Assembly (NCBI RefSeq): GCF_008087625.1
Contig: NZ_CP042997.1
Coordinates: 2,604,001-2,668,000, forward strand
Source of the DNA: Aquisphaera giovannonii
GTDB lineage: Bacteria; Planctomycetota; Planctomycetia; Isosphaerales; Isosphaeraceae
Direction: 5' to 3'
DNA length: 64,000 nucleotides
In this document: in pieces, positions 8,634 to 18,796 of the stretch
Numbering within the stretch: position 1 is the first letter of the stretch
Layout of the letters: the number at the start of each line of letters is the position of its first letter
Made by a program: the position numbers and the translations under genes
The notes under the pieces: generated by a model
Databases searched by the model: none
What the model saw: only the letters and a program-made list of their open reading frames with translations
What the model was told of the DNA's origin: nothing

Positions 8634-11600
8634 GAGCGATTCATCCCGTCGCCGAGCCCGGCATCCGGGCCGCCCGCCGCCGCGCCGATCGCGGCCGCCT
8701 CGCGCAGGTCGCCGTTGTTCGGGGGAGGAACGGAGCCGTTGAAAGCATGATCGTAGTAGCGGCTCTCCGGGTCGTCCGGATCCACCGAGGCGGATCGCCG
8801 CGGGGCCTTGCCCTGGGCGAGCGCGAAGACGGAGGGAAGCACGAGGAGCGTCGCCGCGGTCGCCGCGACGAGGCCCCCGATGACGGCCCGGCCCAGGGGG
8901 GCGGTCTGCTCCCCGCCTTCGCCCCAGCCGAGTGCCAGGGGCACCATGCCGGCCGTCATGGCGCAGCTCGTCATCAGGATGGGCCGCAGCCGCCCCATCG
9001 CGCCGAGGACCGCGGCGCGGGCCGCGTCCGCCGTGCCCTCGAGGCGATTCCGCTCGGCGAACGTGACCAGGAGGATGGCGTTCGCCACGGCCACGCCGAT
9101 CGCCATGATGGCCCCCATGAACGACTCGATGTTGATCGTCGTCCGCGTGAGCCACAGCGCCAGGACCACCCCGCAGACCACGGCCGGCGCGGTGGAGACG
9201 GCGACGATAGCGAGCCTGAGGGACTGGAAGTTCGCGGTGAGGAGAAGCAGGATCACCACCACGGAGGCCGCGAGCCCGATCGAGAGGCCGGTGAGCATCT
9301 CGCGCATCGGCGCGAGCTGCCCGCGGACGTCCACGGTCACCCCCTTCGGCGGAGTGCCGGCACGCGACAGGGCCTCGGCGACGCGGCCGGAGACCCGCCC
9401 CAGGTCCTCGCCCGCGACGTTGGCCGTGAGGCTGACGATCCGCTTCATGTTGTACCGGTCGTACTCGCCCGCCATCGTCCCACGCCGCACGTCGGCCACG
9501 TCGCGGAGCAACAGCGACGGACCTCCCGGCCGCTGGACGGGGATCGTCTCCACCTGCTTCACCGAGTCCATGAGCGCGACCGGGATCTCGACCTGGACCT
9601 GATAGCCGATGCCGGTCTTCGGGTCGGGCCAGTAGAGGGGCGCGACGAACCGGCTGGAGGACGTGGCCGTGACGAGCGACCGGGCCACCTCCTCGGCGGA
9701 GACGCCGCTCAGGCCCGCACGCTCTCGGTCGATCTCCACGCTCACCGTGGGGTAGCTCAGCGTCTGCGCGTACTGGAGGTCGCGGAGCGTGGGGACCTTG
9801 GCCAGCTCGTCCCGGATCTTCGCCGCGTGGGCCAGCACGTCCGGGTAGCTGGGCCCGCTCACGGCGACCTCGACGGGGGTGGGCGAGCCGAAGCTCATCA
9901 CGTCGCTCACGATGTCCGCCGGCTCGAACGAGAAGTGGACGTCGGGATACGCAACCGAGAGTTTCTCGCGGAGCCGCCTCTTCAGCGCCTCGACGTCCAG
10001 CCCCGCCCGCTCGTGGAGGGCGACCCGCAGCAGGGCCTCCTCCGGGCCGGCGGTCCATTGGTAGATCGCGTTGATCGGGTAGCTCGACGGGATCAGCCCG
10101 ACGTAGCCGACGGAGATCTCCACGCCGTGCTCGCCGGCCTCGTCACGGACGGCGTCCAGGGCCGCCCTGGCGACCTGCTCCGTCTTCTCGATCCGCGTGC
10201 CGGCCGGCGCCTTGAGGCGGAGCTGGAACCGCCCGGCGTCGACCCGCGGGAAGATCTCCAGCCCGAGCCGCCGGCCGACGCCGTAGGTGATCAGCACCGC
10301 GAGGGCCAGGTAGGCCGGGACCACCAGCCATCGCAGCCGCACGACCGTCCCGAGCCGGCGGCCGTAGGCCTCGCGGGCGCGGTCGAACGCCGATTCGCCG
10401 GTGCCGCGGCCGGTGCCGCCGGGACGATGCTCGAGGAGCCAGACGGAGAGGACCGGCACGAACGTGCTCGACAGCAGGTAGGAGGAGACCATGGCGAAGC
10501 CGACGGCCAGCGAGAGCGGCACGAACAGGGCCTGCGCCGAGCCCTGCATGAAGAACGACGGGATGAAGACCGCCAGGATGCAGAGCATCGCCAGGAGCCT
10601 CGGCACGGCCGTGTCGAGGTTCCCCTGCCGCACGGCGCGGGCGATGTTCTCGGAGTGGTCCATCTTCGAGTGGATGTTCTCCACCTCCACGGTCGCCTCG
10701 TCCACGAGGATCCCGATCGCCAGCGCGAGCCCGCCGAGCGTCATGAGGTTCACCGTCTGGCCGGTCAGCCAGAGGGCCACGACCGCCCCGCACACCGCGA
10801 AGGGGATGTTCAGGACGACGACGATCACGCTCCGCAGGTCGCGCAGGAAGACCAGGACCATCAGCCCCGTCAGCGCGGCGCCGAGTGCCCCTTCCACGGC
10901 CAGGCTCTTGAGCGCGTTCGTGACGGTGGGCGACTGGTCGAACTCGAAGCTGACCTTGATGTCGTCGGGGAGGACGGCCTGCATCGAGGGCAGGGCGGCG
11001 CGGACGTTGTTGACGACCGAGAGCGTCGAGGCGTCGGCCCGCTTGGTGACGAGGATGTAGACGGCCCTGCGTCCGTTGACGAGGGCGTATCCCGTGGTGA
11101 TGTCGGAGGCGTCCTGGACCGTCGCCACGTCGCGGAGGTAGACCGTCGGGCTGGCCCCGGGGCGGATCGGGATCGTCTTCAGGTCGTCCACCTGCCGGGC
11201 CAGCGAATTCACCGGGACGATCGGCATCTCGTCGCCGATGCGGACGTTGCCCGACGGGCTGATGGCGTTGCCGGCGGCCAGGGCCTTCATCACCTCGTCC
11301 GGCGACATCCGGTACGACCGGAGGCGGTCCGGGTCCACCCGGACGACGACCGTCCGCTGGCTGCCGCCGAACGGCGGCGGCGCGGACACGCCGGGGAGGC
11401 TCGCGAACATCGGACGGACCTTGAAGAGGGCCTGGTCCTGGATCTCGCCGACGCCCTTCGTCTCGCTCGAGAGCACGAGGTAGCCGACCGGGACGCTGCC
11501 GGCGTCGAACCGGGTGATGAACGGGGAGACCGTCCCCGGAGGCATGAAGGCCCGCGACCGGGTGACGTAGCCGATCGTCTCGGCCATCGCCTGGGCCATG

Positions 11601-11899
11601 TTGGTCCCGGGGTGGAAGAAGAGCTTCATCAGGGCCATGCCCTGGATATTCCTCGACTCCACGTGGTGGATCCCGCCGATGTAGAGGAAGTGGTACTCGT
11701 AATAGTTCGTGAGCAGCCCTTCCATCTGCGCGGGGTCCATGCCGCCGTACGGCTGCGCGACGTAGATGACCGGCAAGTTCAGGTTCGGGAAGATGTCGAT
11801 CGGCGTCCTCAGGAGCGCGAGGCCGCTCAGCAGGACGACGGCCACGACGGCCACCATCACGGTCAGCGGCCGCCTCATGGCGAAGACGATCGGATTCAT
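8630..11899 (-). CDS. RND-family efflux transporter permease
   Basis: The product of 1089 residues has the usual RND length and layout: an N-terminal helix ([18 protein letters not shown]), a large periplasmic loop, a block of six helices, a second loop and a final helical block. The helix-4 proton-relay segment reads [15 protein letters not shown], where drug pumps usually have an Asp-Asp pair and this has Asp-Glu. Sequence features suit the hydrophobe/amphiphile class rather than the metal class, but the substrate cannot be read from sequence. It is the first gene of an operon followed by the adaptor (4-base overlap) and a TolC-type channel. A long open frame on the opposite strand is a composition artefact. 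Confidence 0.93.
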   Translation of the reverse strand: MNPIVFAMRRPLTVMVAVVAVVLLSGLALLRTPIDIFPNLNLPVIYVAQPYGGMDPAQMEGLLTNYYEYHFLYIGGIHHVESRNIQGMALMKLFFHPGTNMAQAMAETIGYVTRSRAFMPPGTVSPFITRFDAGSVPVGYLVLSSETKGVGEIQDQALFKVRPMFASLPGVSAPPPFGGSQRTVVVRVDPDRLRSYRMSPDEVMKALAAGNAISPSGNVRIGDEMPIVPVNSLARQVDDLKTIPIRPGASPTVYLRDVATVQDASDITTGYALVNGRRAVYILVTKRADASTLSVVNNVRAALPSMQAVLPDDIKVSFEFDQSPTVTNALKSLAVEGALGAALTGLMVLVFLRDLRSVIVVVLNIPFAVCGAVVALWLTGQTVNLMTLGGLALAIGILVDEATVEVENIHSKMDHSENIARAVRQGNLDTAVPRLLAMLCILAVFIPSFFMQGSAQALFVPLSLAVGFAMVSSYLLSSTFVPVLSVWLLEHRPGGTGRGTGESAFDRAREAYGRRLGTVVRLRWLVVPAYLALAVLITYGVGRRLGLEIFPRVDAGRFQLRLKAPAGTRIEKTEQVARAALDAVRDEAGEHGVEISVGYVGLIPSSYPINAIYQWTAGPEEALLRVALHERAGLDVEALKRRLREKLSVAYPDVHFSFEPADIVSDVMSFGSPTPVEVAVSGPSYPDVLAHAAKIRDELAKVPTLRDLQYAQTLSYPTVSVEIDRERAGLSGVSAEEVARSLVTATSSSRFVAPLYWPDPKTGIGYQVQVEIPVALMDSVKQVETIPVQRPGGPSLLLRDVADVRRGTMAGEYDRYNMKRIVSLTANVAGEDLGRVSGRVAEALSRAGTPPKGVTVDVRGQLAPMREMLTGLSIGLAASVVVILLLLTANFQSLRLAIVAVSTAPAVVCGVVLALWLTRTTINIESFMGAIMAIGVAVANAILLVTFAERNRLEGTADAARAAVLGAMGRLRPILMTSCAMTAGMVPLALGWGEGGEQTAPLGRAVIGGLVAATAATLLVLPSVFALAQGKAPRRSASVDPDDPESRYYDHAFNGSVPPPNNGDLREAAAIGAAAGGPDAGLGDGMNRS

Positions 11900-12069
11900 G
11901 GCTCGGGCTTCCTCGCGGGATCCGCGGGCGGCCGCATGCGGCTCGGGACCATGGGGCCGGGGGGGGGCGGCGCGGCCGCCGGGGCGATCTTCCTACCGGC
12001 CGGGCCCGCCCCCGTATCGTAGGCCGCTGCCGACCCGCGACGCAACACGGCGATCGGATCGACGAGCGG

Positions 12070-15000
12070 CTATCCCAGGGTGACCTCGACTCGGGCCATC
12101 TCGTTGGGGGAGAGGTCCACCAGGACGCCGTCGCCCTCGAAGGACAGGTCGAGGACCGTGTCGCCCTGGAAATCGACCTGGCGGGCCCACGTCGGGTTGC
12201 GGAAGAAGCGGACGCGGCAGCGAGACGAGTGGCCGGCGGTCTCGATCAGGTGCACGACCAGGCCCCACGGCCTGTCCTCGCCGGTGGTCTCCGCGAACGA
12301 GACGTGGGTCACGGCCACGGACCTCTGATCGAGGAAGATCAGCCAGCCGCGAGGCCCCTGCGGCGGCGGCCCGGTCGTCGTGCGGACGACCGGCGCGGGC
12401 GTCAGCATGTCCGCGGACGCCTGGAAGGGGAATTCCAGGTCGAGCACGACGCCCAGGCGGAACGAACGCTCCTCCTCCATCCCGGCGACGAGCAGGGTGT
12501 CCAGCATCCGCGTCCCGTGGCGGCGATGATGAGGGAGGCCGCCGAAGACGATCGCGGTCCTCTGACTCCGGGTGGAGACGTCCACGCAACCGGGCGTAGA
12601 CACCTGCTCCAGCTCGGTCAGCTCCGCCGCCTCGAAGACGGTGCGGCGGATCATCGAGCCGGGATCGGGCCAGGCCCAGCGGCAGGCCAGGGCGTATTTC
12701 CAGGGCTCGCGGAGGGCCGCGGGGCCCTGCATCCGGTCGATGGCCGCGCGGTGGATGTCGTGGATCGTCACGTCCAGCTCAAGCATGGGACGGCCGGTCC
12801 AGAGGCGATATCGCTGGGTGAAGCCCGCCAGGCGGAGGCCGCCGCGGGGATCGACGAGCGACCCCTTCGACGTCGCCTGCACGAGCGCGGGGCCGTCGTG
12901 ATCGACCTGGAAGCTCTCGGCCTTCATCTGGCTGATCGCCGGCTTGTCGTCGTCCTTGCCCAGGCCGTTCAGGACGAGTTGCTGGCCGAGCCGGGCCGTG
13001 GACTCGCCGACGGCCATGACGGCGCGGATGCCGCCGGTGGACTCGTCGATTTCGACCTCGATCGACTCGTTCCTGAGGATCCGCCCGGCGGCGGACACGC
13101 CCGGCTCCGGGGCGGGGGATGGCTCGGCGCCCGCGGCCGCCGGGATCCAGGCGAAGCCGAAGGCCGGCACGTCCACCACGGCCGCGACGCCGCCGTCGAT
13201 CGCCTGCGAGGCGCGGAGGGGCCCCTCCGGATGGAGGCCCGGAGGGGCGTCCGCCAGCATCACGGCCACGCGGCGGGGCACGCCGGCCGGGTTAAGGACC
13301 AGGTATCCCGGCCTCGCCTCGGCCGACTCCCGCGCCCCCGCGCCGGCAATGGCCACGGCGAGTCGGCCGGCCCAGGCCACCTGGAGGGCCTCGATCTCTC
13401 GGCCGGCCGAGGGGTGGTCGCCGGCCTCGAGCGTCGCCTCGGCGGCGTCGGTCGAGGGCAATCCCTCTGCGGCCTCGTTCCCGCCCGCCGGCGCGGGCAC
13501 TCCCGGGATGGCCAGGGCCATGGCGCGGAGCCACGCGGTCGCGTCCAGGCCCGCCCGCAGGCGATGGTGGCGGGCCGACCTCGAGATGGGCCGGCGGTCC
13601 CGGTTCGCAAGGGCCTGCGTGAGGTAAGGGTCGATGTAGGAATCGGGGTCGGGGCGGAACGTCTCGTAGGGCCGATCCGTCAGGTGGAAGTAGTCGTTGA
13701 GCGTGACCCAGCGGCCCAGGACGGGCGAGTAGCCGGCCGAGCGGCGGACGTCCAGGTACCACGAGGCCACCGGCGTGGGCCAGTGGGCGAGGGGCAGCGT
13801 GGCCACGTGGTCGTTCCGCATGGTCGCCGCGAGCCGCCAGGGGAGCAGCATACCCTGCGACGGCCTGTCGGCGGCCATCGGCGGGCGGAGGATGCTCTCC
13901 AGGTTGGAGCCGTCGGGGCTCTCCCAGAGCCGCTTGGGTTCCGGACGGACCGGGAACCGGCCGGCGTCGAAGCCCAGGTGGACCGCGTACCGCAGCCCGA
14001 ATCGCTTGGCGACCTGGGGCACGTGCGGGTGCAGGCCGAATCGCCTGCGCGCATACGTCTCCACGCTGCGGTCGTCGAGGTGGGCGCGGTAGACCTCGGC
14101 CCCGCGGCGGAACTGCCAGAGGACCGATTCCAGCGGCAGCAGCAGGTCCTCCGGCTCCGCATACGTCCCGCCCGCCACGTCCGCCCAGCCCTCGTCGATC
14201 GCCGCGCGGAGCCGCTCCAGGCCCGCCGGGTCGCCGGCGGCCTGGGCCTCGATCGCCCGGGCGGGGGCGATGAACGAGATCGCGAGATGGGCGTCGAGCG
14301 GGCCCGCGAGCGAGCCCGGAGGCAGCTCCGGGTCGAGCAGGCAGAGGTCCACGATGTAGGCGTCGACGGGGTAGAACTTCTCCCGGGCCTGGGTGAGGAC
14401 CTCGAAGGCCGCCCGCAGCCGATTGACGGCCGTCGGCCGGTCGCAGGCCTGCCACGCGTCGGCGCCGGCGAGGACCTCGCGCGAGAGGGCCTCCTCGTTG
14501 ACGGCCGCCTCGTGGCCCATGGCCGAGGCCAGGTCGCGGACCATCCACCGCGCGGTGCCCAGCGCCAGGAAGTCGTCCGCGGCGGCGATCATGCCGGGGT
14601 CGTCGGAGGTCTCCGGCGTGCCCACGGCGCCCAGCAGCTCCTGGATCTTGGAGACCAGCGCGGCGCGGTCGCCGCCGGCCTCCAGGACCACGGCGCCGGC
14701 GTCCTCCGCCTGCGTCATGTAGCCGGACGGCAGCCGTTGGAGGTGCCCCTCGGGCACGATCCGGATCTCGCGGGGCGCCGGAGGGACCGGGCTGTCGAGC
14801 GACTCGATCCGGGGGACGGCCGCGGATCGCGAGAGCAGCGACGGATGCCAGGGCGCCGACACCGTGGCCCAGGTCGCCTGCGCCAGGTCGTCGGCGAGCG
14901 AGGCCGGCGGCTCCTTGCAGTCGTGCGGGATGAGGCTCACGGCCTTCCAGCCCGAGCGCGGCGAGGGCGGCACCTCCGCGGAGGCGGGCTCGGGCTCACG

Positions 15001-15114
15001 GCCGGGCTCGGGGCCGAGGTCGGGGGTGCGGTCCAACGGCGCGGGCGCCCCGACCGCCGAGGCCGTGTCGTCGCCGGCTCCGGGCCCGTCGGGCTCCTGG
15101 GATGGCATGCTCAT
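12070..15114 (-). CDS. Divergent GH38-like (alpha-mannosidase-related) protein
   Basis: The product is a 1014-residue cytoplasmic-looking protein with a Pro/Ala-rich disordered start. The middle region has patterns of the GH38 N-terminal domain, such as DEGWADVAGGTYAEPEDLL followed by an LESVLWQFRRG helix. Residues about 690-1010 look like the GH38 C-terminal beta domain (LRNESIEVEIDESTGGIRAV). I do not see the standard HxHxD zinc motif at the expected N-terminal place, so hydrolase activity is uncertain. The gene starts 4 bases after the yceH stop and is probably co-transcribed with it. An alternative ATG lies two codons in. Confidence 0.75.
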   Translation of the reverse strand: MSMPSQEPDGPGAGDDTASAVGAPAPLDRTPDLGPEPGREPEPASAEVPPSPRSGWKAVSLIPHDCKEPPASLADDLAQATWATVSAPWHPSLLSRSAAVPRIESLDSPVPPAPREIRIVPEGHLQRLPSGYMTQAEDAGAVVLEAGGDRAALVSKIQELLGAVGTPETSDDPGMIAAADDFLALGTARWMVRDLASAMGHEAAVNEEALSREVLAGADAWQACDRPTAVNRLRAAFEVLTQAREKFYPVDAYIVDLCLLDPELPPGSLAGPLDAHLAISFIAPARAIEAQAAGDPAGLERLRAAIDEGWADVAGGTYAEPEDLLLPLESVLWQFRRGAEVYRAHLDDRSVETYARRRFGLHPHVPQVAKRFGLRYAVHLGFDAGRFPVRPEPKRLWESPDGSNLESILRPPMAADRPSQGMLLPWRLAATMRNDHVATLPLAHWPTPVASWYLDVRRSAGYSPVLGRWVTLNDYFHLTDRPYETFRPDPDSYIDPYLTQALANRDRRPISRSARHHRLRAGLDATAWLRAMALAIPGVPAPAGGNEAAEGLPSTDAAEATLEAGDHPSAGREIEALQVAWAGRLAVAIAGAGARESAEARPGYLVLNPAGVPRRVAVMLADAPPGLHPEGPLRASQAIDGGVAAVVDVPAFGFAWIPAAAGAEPSPAPEPGVSAAGRILRNESIEVEIDESTGGIRAVMAVGESTARLGQQLVLNGLGKDDDKPAISQMKAESFQVDHDGPALVQATSKGSLVDPRGGLRLAGFTQRYRLWTGRPMLELDVTIHDIHRAAIDRMQGPAALREPWKYALACRWAWPDPGSMIRRTVFEAAELTELEQVSTPGCVDVSTRSQRTAIVFGGLPHHRRHGTRMLDTLLVAGMEEERSFRLGVVLDLEFPFQASADMLTPAPVVRTTTGPPPQGPRGWLIFLDQRSVAVTHVSFAETTGEDRPWGLVVHLIETAGHSSRCRVRFFRNPTWARQVDFQGDTVLDLSFEGDGVLVDLSPNEMARVEVTLG

Positions 15115-15118
15115 GCGA

Positions 15119-15892
15119 TCAGACTCCGAGCGCGGATTTGAGGTCGCGGAGCTCGGCCGCCAGGGCGTCGAGCCGGCCGCGGAGCTCGCCGACTTCCGCC
15201 CTCGCCACGGCGAGCTCGGCCCGCACCGCGGCGAGCTCGGCCTGGACGGTGACGAGCTCGGCCGTCGTCGCCGTCGCCGCGACGGGACGCCTGGCGGGCC
15301 CCTCGTCGGCGTCGGGGACGGCCAGCCCGCCCGAGGCCGCGAAGGCCTGCCGGACCTTCTCCAGCTCCGCGGGCGGATAGAGGCCGTGCGTGACGACGAC
15401 CCCGCGCTTCTGCTCCTTGGGGGAGAGCTGCACGACCAGGCCGCGGTCCTCCAGTCCCGCCAGGATCATCTCGAGCGCCGGCAGCTCGTGGATCGGCTCC
15501 ATGCGGCTGGCGCGGCCGCGCAGCTCGCCGGTCGTCTGGGGCCCGCGGAGCAGCAGCTCGACGATCACCGCGAGCTCGGTCTTCTTCGCCGGGAACCAGG
15601 TGTACAGGGTGTGCTTCCAGCGCGTCACCCGGCCGCCCGCGGTCTCGACGAGGATCGCCGCCCCCTTCTTCCGGAGGTCGTGGAGCGTCTCCTCGACGTC
15701 GTCCTGATCGTAATTGGTGATCGGGTCGCGGTTCGACTTCTGGTTGCAGCCGGCGACCGCCGCCAGCACCGAGAGCGGGTACTGGTCCGGCGTGGTCATC
15801 CCCTTCTCCGCCAGCACCCCCACGACCCGGCGCTCGATGGGGCTCAGCGGCACCCAGCACGGGGCGCCGGCGGACGATTCGGTCGCAGTCAT
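15119..15892 (-). CDS. yceH: YceH/DUF480 family protein
   Basis: The start at 15892 (MTATESSAGAPCWVPLSPIE) is chosen over a frame nine codons longer. Residues about 15-185 match the DUF480 tandem winged-helix family: LSPIERRVVGVLAEKGMTTP, the NQKSNRDP motif, then LRGPQTTGELRGRASRM. After an Ala/Pro linker, the last 45 residues form a heptad coiled coil (VQAELAAVRAELAVARAEV). The family function is unknown; the fold suggests DNA or protein binding. The next gene, the GH38-like protein, starts 4 bases after the stop. Confidence 0.9.
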   Translation of the reverse strand: MTATESSAGAPCWVPLSPIERRVVGVLAEKGMTTPDQYPLSVLAAVAGCNQKSNRDPITNYDQDDVEETLHDLRKKGAAILVETAGGRVTRWKHTLYTWFPAKKTELAVIVELLLRGPQTTGELRGRASRMEPIHELPALEMILAGLEDRGLVVQLSPKEQKRGVVVTHGLYPPAELEKVRQAFAASGGLAVPDADEGPARRPVAATATTAELVTVQAELAAVRAELAVARAEVGELRGRLDALAAELRDLKSALGV

Positions 15893-15916
15893 CGCGTGCG
15901 TATCCTCGTGTGCGAT

Positions 15917-15960
15917 CATGGGGGCCGGCGCCGCGATGCCCGCGTCCCCGGCCCCCCATG
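15917..15960. other. GC-rich hairpin between two minus-strand genes
   Basis: CATGGGGGCCGG (15917-15928) pairs with CCGGCCCCCCATG (15948-15960), with one bulged C, across a 19-base loop. It lies between the AhpD-like gene and yceH on the same strand. No T-run follows in the minus direction, so it is more likely a pause, mRNA-stability or weak terminator structure than a strong intrinsic terminator. Confidence 0.45.
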
Positions 15961-15967
15961 GGGCCGG

Positions 15968-16486
15968 TCAGGGCAGGTCGAGCTGGAGCGTCTCGCTGAT
16001 CCGGTTGGTGAAGTTGGCCATCGCCACGGCCACCGCGAGCTCGACGATCTGGCGATTGGTGAGGCCGGCCTTGAGCCGCTCGACCATCTCGTCGGAGAGG
16101 ACGACGTTCCGGGTCGCCTCCTCGGCGTACTCGATCGCGAGCCGCTGGAGGTCGTCGTACAGGCCGTCGTCGTCCGGCCCCTCGGTCTCGTTCACCTGAC
16201 GCTCGGTGAGCCCGGCCTGTAGTCCGGCCTTGCGGTGGTGGTCGAGGCAGTATCCGCAGGCGTTGATCTCGGAGGCCCGGATGTAGGCGAGCTCGCGGAG
16301 CTTCGGATCCAGCTCCATGCCGCCGAGGGCCTTGTTCATCCCGAGGAAGGCCTCGAAGATCCCCGGGCTGTGGGCCAGCGTGCGGAGAAAGTTCGAGACG
16401 TCCTGCCCCCGGGCTTCGAGCTTCTCGAAGAGCGTGCGGACGCCCTCGGGGGCATCCGAGGTCGGGACATAATCGACGATAGCCAT
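15968..16486 (-). CDS. AhpD-like/carboxymuconolactone decarboxylase family (peroxidase-related) protein
   Basis: The start at 16486 is chosen because a GGGAG ribosome site lies 9 bases upstream; the longer frame has no such site. The 172-residue product carries the AhpD-type redox motif INACGYCLDHH (CxxC followed by His) at about residue 80. After it comes the helical QRLAIEYAEEATRN segment typical of uncharacterised peroxidase-related enzymes of this superfamily. It is expected to be an all-helical oligomeric thiol protein that reduces peroxides or handles reactive substrates. It stands alone between a large conserved protein and yceH on the same strand. Confidence 0.9.
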   Translation of the reverse strand: MAIVDYVPTSDAPEGVRTLFEKLEARGQDVSNFLRTLAHSPGIFEAFLGMNKALGGMELDPKLRELAYIRASEINACGYCLDHHRKAGLQAGLTERQVNETEGPDDDGLYDDLQRLAIEYAEEATRNVVLSDEMVERLKAGLTNRQIVELAVAVAMANFTNRISETLQLDLP

Positions 16487-16646
16487 GAGCCGTTCTCCCT
16501 GCTGGAGCCGCGTCGCGTGCGGGCCGTTGACATCGTAGCCGTCGCGCCGACGGGCGTACAAGGAGCCTCCCTCCGCACACCGCGTGCCCGTACGCGGGCC
16601 GCGCGGAAGGTCCTCCGGCCATGCTCGGAGATCCGGATCGACCCGG

Positions 16647-18260
16647 TCAGCTTCCCGGCGGCGGAGGATTCTCCTGGTCCTTGCGCTGCTGCTCCTCGTT
16701 CGCCTTCTGTCGCTGCTTCGCCCGGCGGCGCTCGTACTTGTCGTAGTCCGGGGCGCGGCCCATGGGGGTGTCCAGGGCGATGGACAGCATCTCGGCGAAC
16801 TTCCGCTTCTCCCGGTCCGCCAGGGTCTCCCCTTGGGTTCGCTCGTCGGGCACGCGCGCCGCCTTCGCCTCCAGGAACCACCGCTCGAACGCCTCCCACG
16901 TCCCGGGCGCCGGCGGGTCGCCGGGCGGCGGAGCCTGCTCGTCCTCGTCGTCCAGCGGCGGCGGCGGCTCCGGATCGTCCTCGGCGATCACGACCGGGGC
17001 GGGCTCCCAGCGGTCGGCCTCGGCGGTCGGCGCGGGCTCGGGCTCCCCGTGGAAGCCGCCTCCGTGCGGCGGCCGGGTGGGACCCGGCTCATCGCATCCG
17101 CCTCCATCGGGGATGGTGAGGGCGGGCCTCGGCTGGTCGGATCCGCCTCCATCAGCAAGGGCGTCCGCGGGCGACGGCTCGCCCGGTCGCCGCACGGAGG
17201 CGGCTCCCACGGCTTCGTCCGCGGGCGAGGGCTCGTCCGGCTCCGCGAGGGGGACGGTCGATGCGGCGGCCCCGCGGTCCTTGCGGAGCTTCCGGAGCTG
17301 CTCCAGCACCTGCATCAGCTCCCGCGTCCTCGCCGCGGCGGCGCGCCGGTGGCCGGCCAGCTCCAGCTCGGCCTCGAACGCCGCGGCGTCCGGGTCGACC
17401 TCCTCGCCGTCGCCCTCGCACAGCAGGGCGGCCAGGCGGGCCATCTGGGACTCGGCGTCGCGCAGGAGGACCGCCACCGCCTCCTCCGGCGTCGCCGGCA
17501 ACGGCGCGAAGGTCCGCCACTGCCGCTGCTGCTCGAAGAGCCGCCAGTCCTCCGCGTGCAGCTCGGCCAGGAAGCGGCCGTAGATCAGCCGGCCGCAGCC
17601 CGGCCAGGCGACCTCCGCCGCCGCCATCGCGGCGTTGAGGTCCAGGTCCCAGGCCAGGTCGGTGACGTGCCGGCCGTGCAGGCGGATGTAGCGGTAGAAG
17701 TCGCCGATGGCCGGCTCCAGCCCGGCGACGAAGTAGGCGCGGATCGATCGCCACTGCTCCAGCAGCCAGCGGCGGCCCTCGGCGGTCTCCTCCAGGCCGG
17801 CGAGGGCCGCGGCCGGGTCGTCGCGCCAGTCGGCGTCGCGGAACTCGTGGGGCGAGAGCGGGTGGAAGAGCTCGGCGGCCAGGCGGGTGACGCGGCGGCT
17901 GCGCTCCTCGGCGGCGCCTTCGCGGCCGGCCGGCGGGGCGGAGGCGCGGCGGGCGGCGTCGGCGAGGTAGGCGGACTCGGCGCGGTCGGAGCGCTCGATG
18001 GCCCAGGTGAGCCGCGCGGCTCGCTCCAGCAGCGAGCGCTCGAGGGAGTCGCCCGGCCGGCCCTCGCGGACGAAGCGGTCGATGAGGCGGGCGAGCGCCT
18101 TGGGGTCCTCCCGCGGGAGCACCGGCATGCCGAGGATCTCGGAGCGGCCGCCGTACACCAGGCCGTTGAGGCGGGACTCGGCCTTGCCCTCGGGGGTGCG
18201 CGGCCCGGTGGACTTCCGGGCGTTGCGGCGGTTCGCGGCGAGCCTGGCGTCGGAGATCAT
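16647..18260 (-). CDS. Conserved protein with NRRNARKSTGPRTPEGK motif, function unknown
   Basis: The N-terminal NRRNARKSTGPRTPEGKA followed by SRLNGLVYGG is a recurrent signature of a family found in several copies in planctomycete and acidobacterial genomes; its function is unknown. The first 330 residues are helical and Ala/Arg/Glu-rich. Residues about 350-405 are a low-complexity insert with repeated DGGGSD, DGGGCD and HGGGFH units. At DNA level this insert is an inverted-repeat element, annotated separately. The C terminus (about 440-537) is again charged and helical, ending in RRRAKQRQKANEEQQRKDQE. The ATG at 18260 is the first one before the signature. Confidence 0.75.
   Translation of the reverse strand: MISDARLAANRRNARKSTGPRTPEGKAESRLNGLVYGGRSEILGMPVLPREDPKALARLIDRFVREGRPGDSLERSLLERAARLTWAIERSDRAESAYLADAARRASAPPAGREGAAEERSRRVTRLAAELFHPLSPHEFRDADWRDDPAAALAGLEETAEGRRWLLEQWRSIRAYFVAGLEPAIGDFYRYIRLHGRHVTDLAWDLDLNAAMAAAEVAWPGCGRLIYGRFLAELHAEDWRLFEQQRQWRTFAPLPATPEEAVAVLLRDAESQMARLAALLCEGDGEEVDPDAAAFEAELELAGHRRAAAARTRELMQVLEQLRKLRKDRGAAASTVPLAEPDEPSPADEAVGAASVRRPGEPSPADALADGGGSDQPRPALTIPDGGGCDEPGPTRPPHGGGFHGEPEPAPTAEADRWEPAPVVIAEDDPEPPPPLDDEDEQAPPPGDPPAPGTWEAFERWFLEAKAARVPDERTQGETLADREKRKFAEMLSIALDTPMGRAPDYDKYERRRAKQRQKANEEQQRKDQENPPPPGS
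17047..17212. repeat. Palindromic repeat element inside a coding sequence
   Basis: The 26-base arms 17047-17072 and 17187-17212 are inverted copies of each other with 24 of 26 matches by eye. Between them are two direct copies of ATCCGCCTCCATC (17095-17107 and 17140-17152), and the left arm carries a related CCGCCTCCGT. A separate short direct repeat, CGTCCGCGGGCGA, occurs near 17161 and again near 17216. The whole element is read through in frame by the host gene as a Gly/Pro/Asp-rich segment. It resembles, in principle, palindromic elements that insert into genes in frame, as known in Rickettsia. Confidence 0.7.
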
Positions 18261-18426
18261 GGGGCGGGCCTCCGGATGTCGGGTGGCTGGCGGGGCCGCC
18301 GCAGACGCGGGATTGCGCCGGGGCGGACCTCGCAGCTTTTACCCAAGACGATCCGCGGCCTTGGCGGTGGGATTTCACGGGACCGGCAGAAAGCCGGCAG
18401 CCCGTCGGGCGGCCGGGAGAGGGCGC

Positions 18427-18604
18427 GTGACCACGATCGTCCAATCGTGGTTCGGACGGGGCGCAGCCCTCCGGCCTCGCACGTCCGTGCGATCCGAGCC
18501 TGGGCGGCGTGGGTTGCGGGCCGGCATCGCCGCATGCCGGTCGGGCTCACGCCCGAGGCTGGGGGCTTCGCCCGTCCGAACCACCCGCTCACGCGGGTGG
18601 TCAC
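18427..18604. repeat. 178-bp multi-hairpin element bounded by inverted GTGACCAC/GTGGTCAC
   Basis: The outer ends GTGACCAC (18427-18434) and GTGGTCAC (18597-18604) are exact inverted copies. Segments 18448-18478 and 18555-18584 form a long imperfect inverted pair (GGTTCGGACGGGC-type arms). Inside are further perfect hairpins: CCACGAT/ATCGTGG (18431-18450), GCACG/CGTGC (18479-18490), CCGGCAT/ATGCCGG (18521-18540), TCGGGC/GCCCGA (18541-18556) and a 9-bp stem ACCACCCGC/GCGGGTGGT (18580-18601). No coding capacity is evident. It sits about 240 bases upstream of a tRNA gene. It looks like a REP/MITE-type non-autonomous repeat or a structured RNA. Confidence 0.75.
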
Positions 18605-18796
18605 ATGTTCAGAAAAGCGGAGGAGAGGTGGGTAGACATCGCCGCTAGGTCGAGCGGGTGACCGATGCGATCTCGGCCTTGATCTCCGGCCACGCACTGT
18701 GATTTTGAGGCCGGGAAGGGGCGACCTCGGACCTCCGGAAATCCGCCGCGTCGAGGATCGACGGGCCTCGGCGGAGCAGCAAGGGTCGCCGGGTGG

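Noticed and set aside
8747-12022. A 1091-codon open frame on the plus strand
   Set aside because: It lies opposite the RND pump, its translation is dominated by Arg/His/Gly/Asp without any domain, and the opposite strand encodes a clear family protein.
12229-15141. A 970-codon open frame on the plus strand
   Set aside because: It is antisense to the GH38-like gene, with low-information composition caused by high third-position GC.
17047-17212. Part of a CRISPR array
   Set aside because: Repeats are inverted, few and not evenly spaced, and they lie within a coding frame.
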